Positions 55,153 through 63,041 of a stretch of 64,000 nt of DNA are shown here, piece by piece. The position numbers and the translations under genes are program-made. The DNA comes from Terriglobia bacterium. Its GTDB lineage: Bacteria; Acidobacteriota; Terriglobia; Terriglobales; Acidobacteriaceae. The DNA is taken from positions 124,001 through 188,000 of the forward strand of contig JAIQGF010000014.1 of NCBI GenBank assembly GCA_020072845.1. Direction: 5' to 3'. The stretch's first letter is position 1, and the number at the start of each line of letters is the position of its first letter. Below the pieces are notes generated by a model. That model did no database searches. It was not told the DNA's origin and was given only the letters and a program-made list of their open reading frames with translations.

Positions 55153-57153
55153 TTAGCTGCCGGCGCGAGGCGCGGCCGGCGAGGTTACCGCCGGCCCGTG
55201 GCAAGCCTCGCATTGCACGGGAGTGAGCTTGTAGTACAACACGTCGCTTCCGTTCACGGTTTTGATATTGCTGTGGCAACGGACGCAGCGGACGTTCCGG
55301 TGCACGCCCTCGAGCGGCAAGCGGGTGCGGTTGTGGTCAAACAGGGAAGGCTTCCACTTGTTGCTGTTGTGGCAGCTTTCGCATTTTGGGGATGTCGCGG
55401 CAGTAGCGAACTGGCCGGCGTGGACATCCTTGTGGCAGCCCTCGCATGTATTCGGCGCGGTTCGGAAATCAACGTTTGCCAGGTTGGTTTCAAGATTCGG
55501 CGGCTTGTGGCAATCCGCACAGGCGACTCCGCGGTGAGAGCCGATCAGGACGAATTTTGTGGAAGCGTGGTCGAAGCGCGACAACTCCTTCCACGACGAT
55601 TGCGAATGGCATGCTTCGCAGCCGCCTGGCTTACCCGCGCTGGTCTTCAGCATGCGTTCCGCGAATTGACCCCGATGCGGGTCGCGGTGGCAGGCGGTGC
55701 AGGAGCGGTCCTCGAACCGGTAACGTGCCACTTTTTCGAAGCTGCCTTCTCCGGTTGGTTTATGACAATCGCCGCAAGCGACCGCCAGGTGACCGCCGGC
55801 GAGCGTGAAACGCGAGGTCTTGTGCCGCTCCAGGGTGAAGGTTGAGGGCCGGAATCTCTGCACCGTGTGGCAGGACTCACACCGGTTCAGGGTAGGAGCG
55901 GCGGCGAACTGCCGGTCATGCGCGTCTTTATGGCAGTCGGTACACAGGCCGAACTTGATGCGATAGAGAGTCGCCTTGCCCGCGGGAAGGTGGCATTTTT
56001 CGCAACCGACTGAGGCGTGCTTGCCCTCGAGCGGGTACGCAGTCGCCTTGTGCTCGACCAGCCCGAACTTGGCCGGTTTGAAGCCTTCCACGGTGTGGCA
56101 GCCTTCGCATTCCCCTTTATCCGCACGCTTGGCGAATTGCCCTGAGTGGGGATCGGGACGGTGGCAATCAGAGCACTTCCGGAACGCGACCGGCTTCTTG
56201 AAGTCACCACTCGCGTGACATTGCTCGCAGCGCAGCAGCGCGTGTTTGCCCAGCAAGGGGTATTTCGTGGTCGCGTGATCGAACTTGCCCGCCAGTACGG
56301 CCGGCGCCACCGACTTCCAGGTTACGGTGCTGTGGCACGATTGGCAGGAATTGACAAAGGTGCCGCGGTGCGGGTCGGCGTGGCAGCCGGTGCAGCGATC
56401 GAAGATCAGCCCGGTCCAGCGCGGAGCTCCGCCTCGCTCCGCCGGTGTATGGCACTTTTCGCAGAGTACGCGCGCGTGCGCCCCGGTAAGAGCGTAGCGC
56501 GTACGCGCGTGATCGAACTTAGGGACGTTCTTCCAGTCGTTGGTGGTGTGGCACTGTTCGCAAGTGCGGCCCAGTTGCTCGCGATGCGGATCCTTGTGGC
56601 AGGCGACGCAATCGCGGGAGAGGCCGAGATAAGTGCGGCCCAGGTCCTTCATTTTGATCAGCGGTTTTTCAGCTGCCACGATGAAGGCCGGCATATGACA
56701 GCGGTTACAACTCAGGGCCGCGTGTTTTCCGGTTAAGGGCCAACCTGCCTGGGCGTGATCAAACTGCTGCCGCGAAGGCTCCCACTTGATAAGCGGAAAC
56801 TGCTCACCATTGTGGTCGGAGTGGCAACGGGCGCAGGTCTGGCTGCCGGCGCTTTTGGCCACGGAGCGGGCGTGGAAGCCGCGCCCGGCGGCGATCCTGC
56901 CGGCGATTTCGCTGTGACAGTCCAGGCACTTGAACGTGGCCTGCCCGCCGAGGCGATGACAGCTGGTGCAGTTGGTTGCGCCCTCCAGGAAACGGTGAGA
57001 GCTGGAGAGGGGGCCGGGAGAAATTTGGGCTCGAGCGGTGCCGGCACACAGCAGGATGGCCGCAATACCAGCCAGGCGCAGCACGGCCCGGATGCCAAGG
57101 GACAAACCGCACAAAACGGAAGTGGCGCTCCAGTCTTCGTGTCGCTGTGCCAA
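55153..57153 (-). CDS. 23-heme c-type cytochrome
   Basis: A 666-residue protein with 23 CXXCH motifs by count and an N-terminal signal ending near AGTARAQ (about residue 43). Modules resemble those of the 34-heme protein but are less regular: pairs such as CHKDPHREQ, CHADPHRG and CHRPDPHSGQF alternate with FDHARTRYALTGAH-type linkers carrying the distal His. It resembles cytochrome c3/c7-type repeat cytochromes. The apparent start is TTG 57153, with a weak ribosome-binding site. It is the first gene of the conduit operon. Confidence 0.9.
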   Translation of the reverse strand: MAQRHEDWSATSVLCGLSLGIRAVLRLAGIAAILLCAGTARAQISPGPLSSSHRFLEGATNCTSCHRLGGQATFKCLDCHSEIAGRIAAGRGFHARSVAKSAGSQTCARCHSDHNGEQFPLIKWEPSRQQFDHAQAGWPLTGKHAALSCNRCHMPAFIVAAEKPLIKMKDLGRTYLGLSRDCVACHKDPHREQLGRTCEQCHTTNDWKNVPKFDHARTRYALTGAHARVLCEKCHTPAERGGAPRWTGLIFDRCTGCHADPHRGTFVNSCQSCHSTVTWKSVAPAVLAGKFDHATTKYPLLGKHALLRCEQCHASGDFKKPVAFRKCSDCHRPDPHSGQFAKRADKGECEGCHTVEGFKPAKFGLVEHKATAYPLEGKHASVGCEKCHLPAGKATLYRIKFGLCTDCHKDAHDRQFAAAPTLNRCESCHTVQRFRPSTFTLERHKTSRFTLAGGHLAVACGDCHKPTGEGSFEKVARYRFEDRSCTACHRDPHRGQFAERMLKTSAGKPGGCEACHSQSSWKELSRFDHASTKFVLIGSHRGVACADCHKPPNLETNLANVDFRTAPNTCEGCHKDVHAGQFATAATSPKCESCHNSNKWKPSLFDHNRTRLPLEGVHRNVRCVRCHSNIKTVNGSDVLYYKLTPVQCEACHGPAVTSPAAPRAGS

Positions 57154-57474
57154 TCTATCGCCTCACGATGGAAGTCCGCCGGTTGGCTGCGTTGGGGGGA
57201 AACTACTACATCAGCCCGCCGAGCGCATATTGAATTGTGTGGCACCGATGGCCATGGCCATCCGCGATGTCGGAACACGAACCCCGGTCCAGCCCGCGCG
57301 AAGCAAGATCAATTCGCAGGCTGAGCTCCCGCCGGGCGCAATGACCGTCTCGCGAGTATGCCCGCTCCCAGGTGCGGAAGGATTTCCCCGGCCTCATCTG
57401 ATCTCACCCGCCTCGGATCGAACGTCCTGGCCGCCCTGGAACGCGAGCGGCAGGTACTCTGCTCAGTGGTCGGG
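57154..57474. other. Promoter region of the multiheme operon
   Basis: About 320 bases upstream of the 23-heme gene and downstream of the small membrane protein. No gene, RNA or hairpin with T-run is apparent. Confidence 0.45.
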
Positions 57475-57930
57475 TCATGACGATGGAGCGTGATTCAAAG
57501 CGCCACCCGGATCGTGCCTGAACCTCTCCCAGAGTTTCTGACCGACCCACCCAACCAAGTACCATTGGAGAAACGAGAGCGCTACTATCGTCAGCAGTCT
57601 CCAGCCCCCCTCCGAGATTCCCGCGAAGAAACGATCACCCGTCACCTGCGGAAAAAGCAGATTCTGGCCACCTCTCGCCAAGGCGAAGGAGGGGAACTCG
57701 ACCCAAAAGGCGAGGTTGAAAAACGGATGCGTGAACGGAGACTCTACGATCCCGATGGAGTGTCCCGCAAAGGTATATCCCGCTCCTGCTGGATGGCCCC
57801 ACGGATCATGTTTGAACGGGTACGACGCGTGAGCAAAGGCGATCCCAAAGTAAATCCAGAAGCAGAGATTTGCGGCAAGGAGAACCTTCACGAATTTCCC
57901 CGCGCTATGGGACCGCACTGTTTCAGGCAT
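57475..57930 (-). CDS. Small membrane protein
   Basis: A 151-residue protein with helices at about residues 14-35 and 110-130 and a hydrophobic segment near 66-85. AAAGGAG precedes ATG 57930 by about 8 bases. Several aromatic/His pairs (FKHDPWGHPAG, FTHPFFNLAFW) are notable, but no heme motif is present. It lies between an RHS tip and the multiheme operon, in the position of an RHS immunity protein. I cannot decide between these roles. Confidence 0.6.
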   Translation of the reverse strand: MPETVRSHSAGKFVKVLLAANLCFWIYFGIAFAHASYPFKHDPWGHPAGAGYTFAGHSIGIVESPFTHPFFNLAFWVEFPSFALARGGQNLLFPQVTGDRFFAGISEGGWRLLTIVALSFLQWYLVGWVGQKLWERFRHDPGGALNHAPSS

Positions 57931-57962
57931 CCTGCACTCCTTTACACATTAGACACCGGCTA

Positions 57963-59057
57963 CTACTTGGGAGGGTCGGGAGGCATCTCGTTATAGTTGT
58001 GATGAGACTCGATCCCCTTTTGGCCTCGCGTTGGGTCTAGTGCGCGGACGGCATTTTCTCCGGCGATTGAATCGCGCATATTTGCTCTTGTCCCTGCCGG
58101 GGCTCCGCCGAGCATGTCTCCCCATATGTGTCCCAAAACCTCGTGACCAAACTCCTCGGCTGTATTTGCTTGAGGAATCTTCTGCGCTACCGCATCAGGG
58201 TCATAAACAGCTCCCGCTGTTCGAGTCGGGTCGATGATTGCGAGGAAAGGGTTCATGTAGCTTGTGGAGCCTCCGTTGAGTGGCAGACCCGTGTCCCAAC
58301 TCGACTGCCTTGCAAGGTTGTCGTAACTAACAGTTACGGTTCGGCTGTCTTGTACCAAGGCCCCGAGTTTAGCTGCATTCGGACTCAACGCAGAGAAGCT
58401 CTTCATATCTCCGGTGATTGCTATCGTCGTCTTGCTCGTTGTCCAGTGGATGCCGAGGAAGCTGTGATCGGTGGTTACAGTATTGGTGGTGACGCGCTTC
58501 GCGGCCTCAGCGTTTCCGGTCGCAGTCGCCGCGTCCTTTTGGCACTGCGCTGCATTGTTCGCGCACACGATCTCGTGGCCATCTGCGTCTCTAAACGAAA
58601 CTGGATTGTTGAGCGCATACGCGTACAGGTTCCAGCTCTGCGGATTCTTGCGGTTGGAGTACGACACCGAATCGGGCGTCATGAACCGGCCGATCGTGCT
58701 GGCGTTGTACCGGGCCCCGAAGTAGTCGAGGCCGGTTTCCGAGTCACGTTCTTTGCCGGTGAACTTGAGGTGGTTCTCCGTAATCGTGGGAGTCCACTCG
58801 GCCCCAAACGGAAGGTACGTGCCCGACCAGATGGGCCAGCCGCCCCAATTGGTGAGCAATTGGGCCGAGCCGAGGTGATCGCCATGGTAGAAGTGCATAC
58901 TGTCGATGTACGGCCCAGCCCCTCCCCAAGTTTCGATTTGGTACGTCCGGCTGGAACCTGCCGTCCCCCACACATTCATCGCGACCGTCTTCTGCTCGGT
59001 ATAGATCGGGCGAACCGTGCCGTCCGCGCTCACCAAAACGATGTCCTTGTAAAGAAT
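57963..59057 (-). pseudogene. RHS fragment, locus 2: core end and HEXXGH tip
   Basis: Open frame below an in-frame TAG at 59058-59060. It carries the RHS core end (FTGKERDSETGLDYFGARY, GRFMTPDS, LYAYALNNPVSFRDADGHE) and then a tip of about 200 residues. The tip includes EEFGHEVLGHIWGDM, a zinc-binding-like HEXXGH motif as in M49 peptidases, which suggests a metallopeptidase-like toxin. No start or secretion region survives in this piece. Confidence 0.65.
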
Positions 59058-59576
59058 CTACCAGCTACTGCCCGGCGTGGTGTTTCCGTCGACAATCAAG
59101 CTGATGGATGATATCGCTTTCCCGGCGTACTGGCTCAGGTCAATCCGGCGCAGATGGTTGGTATTGCTGATGGTGTCGCTGTTCATCTGCTGGCCGTCTT
59201 GGTCGTAGGTGTACCAATTCGTATTGGAAGCGTCAGAGAAGGTAACCATCATCCCGCCCTGCGCCCCGTTTTGCTGCCACTGCTGCAAGAACAGTTTGTC
59301 GCCGTTCTGGATGACGTACCCTGCGTATGCTGCTGCGTTAGGGAAATCAAAACCGGAAACCTGCCAGCCGCAGTTTGAGCAATTGGTACCCATAATCTCA
59401 ATCTGGTAATGATAGCTGTAGGCGCGAACAATCCGCCGTCCGTTAGCATACACGTAGTCCGTGTAGTACCCTGTGGCGATGTCTTGTTCCGATATCAACT
59501 CCCCGCCGAAGTAAACATAGCCAGTAGAACTGCCGCCCGCATCCTTGCGCACGCGCTGCCCGTCGGCGTCAGGCAC
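59058..59576 (-). pseudogene. RHS fragment, locus 2: middle section
   Basis: About 170 codons of RHS sequence beginning DADGQRVRKDAGGSSTGYVY and containing a lectin-like insert (NCSNCGWQVSGFDFPNAAAY, GDKLFLQQWQQNGAQGG). It ends at an in-frame TAG, after which the same frame continues into the tip fragment. It is separated from the beta-repeat part by a frame change at about 59564-59586, where about 50 residues found in locus 1 are missing. Confidence 0.65.
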
Positions 59577-60926
59577 GAGCCGTTATATGTGTTCTGGTGC
59601 CAGCGATTGCCGTACCGGTCGTAATCCCAACTGCATCCCGAGCCGTTCGTCGCCACGGCCGTCTTGAGCCGGTTGAAGGTGTCGTAGGTGTACGTCCAGC
59701 TACCGTTCACTGAGTCATTGGCATTGAGAATATCGCCGTTGGGAGCGTAAGTCAGCGTATAGCTGTACGGCGTGTAAGTTCCTGGGTCGCTGCCCCCGGT
59801 CAATGCTGCCCCTGACGGAGTTGCCGGGAACGATGTGCCGGTAAAATTCGAGTTCCCGGTACTGGACGAAGCGGACAGTGAGTAATTAACCACCGATCCA
59901 ACCGCCTTGGTGGCCAACGCCAACGTCCCACCCGCCGCAGTCGCCGTTACTGGCGATCCGGAATCGCCGTTAAAAGCGACGGCCAGCGCCGAGGCCAGCG
60001 AAGAGGGGGTTGAAGATTGTCCATAAGACACCGACTTCGCAGTCCCATTTACGGTGGCCGTGATCGTCCCGGTGTCGTAGACGGTGTTGTACACCGCGTT
60101 CTGCCCGCCCGTCAGGCTCGCCCCCGAATTGCTGGTCGTAAACGAGGAGTTCGAGAAATTCCCGGACGCAAAGGTGTACGACGACGACAGTGAATAATTG
60201 CTCGCTGTGCCCGTGGTTTTGGCGGTCAAGTTCACGGTCGCCGAATTCGCGTTTGCCGTTACCGCTGATCCGCTATCGCCGTTGATCGCCGACGCCAGGG
60301 ACGAAGCGATTCCGGCCGCCGTCGAGCCCTGTCCCCACGAAACCGAATTAGCATGGCTGTTGACGGTAATCGTCATTGTCCCTGCGTCATACACGGGGAC
60401 GCCGATGTCGTGTCCACCGGTGAGCGTTCCGCCAGAGTTAGTGTACGAAAAAGACGCGTAACTGAAGTTGCCGGAATCGTACGTGGTCCCCGAGGACAAG
60501 CTGTAATTCGTTGACGCGCCGGAAGTCTTCGCCGTCAGAGTAACCACCGAGCCGGAAGCGCTGGCGGTTACCGGCGCATTCGAATCGCCGTTGACGCTGG
60601 AAGCTAATCCCGCGGCGATGGTCGAACTCGTTGCGCCCGATCCCCAATTGAGGGAATTGGCGTGACCATTGACGGTGACGGTCATCACTCCCGCATCGTA
60701 GACGGTCGTGTACTGCGCGTCCTGACCTCCGGTCATTGTCGATCCAGAGTTGCCGGTGAAAGACGAACTGCCAAAGTTCGACGTGTCGTACGAGTATCCC
60801 GACGACAGCGTGAAGTTTTGCGCAGCTCCGGTCCCCTTGGAGGTCAGATAGACCGTGGTGCCTGATGGAGATGCAGTGGCCGGAGCGCCGCCATCCGCAT
60901 TGATCGTGCTTGCCAGGTTGGAAGAA
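59564..60926 (-). pseudogene. RHS-associated beta-repeat segment, locus 2
   Basis: About 450 codons open from the tRNA-Ser boundary. There are four units of a Ser/Thr-rich repeat of about 100 residues (MTVTVNGHANSLNWGSGATS, VTASASGSVVTLTAKTSG, NYSLSSGTTY, GGTLTGGHDIG), then the first YD repeats (GSWTYTYDTFNRLKTAVATN, WDYDRYGNRWHQNTYNGS). There is no start codon or signal: the frame simply begins a few bases after the tRNA CCA. The product would be an adhesin-like extracellular part of an RHS protein, now truncated at both ends. Confidence 0.7.
59741..60425 (-). repeat. 685-bp direct repeat, copy 2
   Basis: Gap-free match to 45484-46168 in the same orientation. In this copy the sequence continues as RHS coding on both sides, so this is the less damaged version. 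Confidence 0.85.
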
Positions 60927-61016
60927 TGGCGGAGAGAGAGGGATTCGAACCCTCGATACGGTTTCCCGTATACACGCTTTCCAAGCGTGCGCCTTCAGCC
61001 ACTCGGCCATCTCTCC
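60927..61016 (-). tRNA. tRNA-Ser (GGA)
   Basis: A complete 90-base class II tRNA on the minus strand: acceptor GGAGAGA/TCTCTCC, D arm with GCCGAGTGGCTGAAGGC, anticodon loop TTGGAAA (anticodon GGA) on stem ACGC/GCGT, long variable arm TATACGGGAAACCGTA, T arm with GGTTCGAATCC and an encoded CCA. RHS sequence starts directly after the CCA. Confidence 0.97.
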
Positions 61017-61045
61017 GGAGACACTTCGAAGGCGGGACGACTCTC

Positions 61046-61528
61046 TTATTCTACCTTTTTGTCGCCCAACTGCTGGGTCAGGTAATTCTGGATTCCCATT
61101 TCCTGGATCGCATGCAACTGGCCTTCCAGCCAGTCAACATGGTGCTCTTCGTCCATCAGAATCTGCTTCAGCAGCTCGCGCGACCCGTTATCGCTGGCGG
61201 CCTCGCAGGTGCGGATGCCGTTATTCAGGCGCTTCACCGCGTCGTACTCCAGTTGCAGGTCGTTCTTGAGCTGCTGTTCGATGGTCGCGCCGATATTGAT
61301 CTTGAAGTAGTCGCTCATGTTCGGCGTGCCGTCCAGGTACAGGATGCGCTCGATCAGCTTCTCGGCGTGGGTCATCTCCTCGATGGATTCCTTGCGCGTG
61401 GTCTCCGCCAGTTTGTAGTACGTCCAGTTCTCGCACATTTCCGCGTGCAGAAAATATTGGTTGATGGCCGTCAGCTCCGCCTTCAGCACTTCCTGCAGGA
61501 CCGCGATTACTTTCGCATCGCCTTTCAT
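61046..61528 (-). CDS. bfr: Bacterioferritin
   Basis: A 160-residue four-helix ferritin that stores iron and carries heme between subunit dimers. Ferroxidase ligands are visible: Glu18 in [10 protein letters not shown], Glu51 and His54 in EEMTHAEK, and the late pair in [10 protein letters not shown]. Met52, the axial heme ligand, is present, which makes this bacterioferritin rather than ferritin. GGGAGG lies 5 bases before ATG 61528. In a window full of heme and FeS proteins it fits a high iron demand. Confidence 0.96.
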   Translation of the reverse strand: MKGDAKVIAVLQEVLKAELTAINQYFLHAEMCENWTYYKLAETTRKESIEEMTHAEKLIERILYLDGTPNMSDYFKINIGATIEQQLKNDLQLEYDAVKRLNNGIRTCEAASDNGSRELLKQILMDEEHHVDWLEGQLHAIQEMGIQNYLTQQLGDKKVE

Positions 61529-61756
61529 GATTGCCTCCCTTCGGCCAGGCACATCGATGATTGCCGGATGGAATTGCGAACCCAGAAGTTTACCAGATGG
61601 GAGGCACGCCCGAATGTTGCTCGCAGTTTGGCAACGCCGGCGGAAATCTGGTTGACGGAGAAGATCCACTCAGGAAGAGGGCCTACATTCCCAGGGAGGA
61701 AGCCAGCGGCTCGTGCTCCTGAACAGGTCCCGGCGGCTGGCCTGATTTCCGATGCG

Positions 61757-62554
61757 CTATTCCGCCACCTCGGCGCTGTTGGAGGCGGCGGCCGCGGCTT
61801 CGGATACATCCGCCGCTGCGGCGCCCTTGTTCATCAGCCGGTGGTGAATGCAGTACAGCGCCAGTTCCAGGCGGTCGGAAACGCCCAGCTTGTCGTACAC
61901 CTTGCGCAGATAATTCTTGATCACCTGCTCCGTGGTTCCGACCTGCTGCGCGATTTCCTTGTTGCGCATGCCCTGCGCCACGCAGGAGACGATCCGCAGT
62001 TCCTTGTCGTTCAGGCGGTTCTTGGGACGCGGCGCGGTCAGCAGCGTCGCCTGCGAGCGGTAGGCCTCGATCATCCAGTTGACGCCGCGGTTGTCCAGCC
62101 AGGTCTCGCCCTCGGCGACCTTGCGCACGCACTTCACCAGCAGGTCGGGGGCGATGGAGCGCGTCACGATGCCGCGCACTCCGCGGCGCAGGTATTCCAC
62201 CGTCTGATCGGCATCGACATCGCCGGTGATCACGATCATCTTGACCTCCGGGGCGCGCTTCAGAAATTCCGTCGCCGCTTGCGGTGCATTGGAAGAGATG
62301 CGCGACTCGAACAGCAGCACGTCAGCGGGAAACTTGGCCACCGCCGAGAACGCCTGGGCCAGCGTTTCCGCCTGCGCGACGACGCGCAGGTCGTCCTCCA
62401 CCGCCAGCACTTTGCGGATGCCGACGCGGAAAATGGCTTGCGAGTCGGCGATGATGACACGAATGGGTTGGCCGTTTTCGGCCGAGGTGGGTTGGCCGTT
62501 TTCGCCCGAGGTGGGTTGAGTCTCCGCTTGTGCTTTGGCCAGTCGGCTGGCCAT
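61757..62554 (-). CDS. Receiver-LuxR response regulator lacking the phospho-acceptor Asp
   Basis: A 265-residue NarL/FixJ-type regulator. After a tandemly repeated TSGENGQP/TSAENGQP head comes a receiver domain (IRVIIADSQAIFRVGIRKVL). Its acceptor position reads DVLLFES, with Glu83 where Asp is expected, and the switch Lys is replaced in GIVTRSIAP. The C-terminal LuxR HTH is RLNDKELRIVSCVAQGMRN, then KEIAQQVGTTEQVIKNYLRK. A constitutively active or phosphorylation-independent regulator is plausible. GGGAG precedes ATG 62554. No histidine kinase is adjacent. Confidence 0.85.
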   Translation of the reverse strand: MASRLAKAQAETQPTSGENGQPTSAENGQPIRVIIADSQAIFRVGIRKVLAVEDDLRVVAQAETLAQAFSAVAKFPADVLLFESRISSNAPQAATEFLKRAPEVKMIVITGDVDADQTVEYLRRGVRGIVTRSIAPDLLVKCVRKVAEGETWLDNRGVNWMIEAYRSQATLLTAPRPKNRLNDKELRIVSCVAQGMRNKEIAQQVGTTEQVIKNYLRKVYDKLGVSDRLELALYCIHHRLMNKGAAAADVSEAAAAASNSAEVAE

Positions 62555-62572
62555 GTGGCTCCCCCAGGAGGT

Positions 62573-62896
62573 CTACTGGCGACGCTCGAACCGATACTCG
62601 TCAATGACGGCCGCAATGGCGCGGCGTTCGCCTTCGACGCTACAACGTACCACGCGTCCCAGACCGCTTACCAATACATCCGTGGATGCGCCCAACACTG
62701 CTGCCGGCATCGAAATGCGGAATTCGATCGGCGATCCGACCTTCATTTCCGATTCCAGATGAAACAGGACCCCGCCGGATGAAATGTCTTGCGTTTCCGC
62801 CAGGTGTTCTTCGCCCGATGTCGTGATGGCGATGGGGAGCCTAAGCGGGAACCGAACCGAGGTTCTCAGTTCCGTTGATGTTTCTTCAAGAGTCAC
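62573..62896 (-). CDS. PilZ domain protein
   Basis: A 107-residue single PilZ domain with the R-x3-R-like element RTSVRFPLRLP and DISSGG (D-x-S-x-x-G), expected to bind cyclic di-GMP. It starts with GTG and lies 18 bases upstream of the receiver-LuxR gene, so the two are probably cotranscribed. Confidence 0.8.
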   Translation of the reverse strand: MTLEETSTELRTSVRFPLRLPIAITTSGEEHLAETQDISSGGVLFHLESEMKVGSPIEFRISMPAAVLGASTDVLVSGLGRVVRCSVEGERRAIAAVIDEYRFERRQ

Positions 62897-63041
62897 GAAG
62901 GCCGTAGATTACACCGACTTCTTGCTGATTTAAAGTTACCAAAGTATTACCGGGTGAGGTCACCTGCGAGGGTTACCCGGAAGTCTTCATTTTCGGTTGT
63001 CGAGCAGGCGGACAACTGAAGACTGAGGACTGAAAACTCGC

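Noticed and set aside
60438-61010. Minus-strand frame running through tRNA-Ser
   Set aside because: Its first 25 codons are the tRNA itself and the rest is the RHS repeat in the wrong frame.
62460-62520. 24-base tandem repeat as a regulatory element
   Set aside because: It is in-frame coding for the repeated GENGQP head of the receiver-LuxR regulator.
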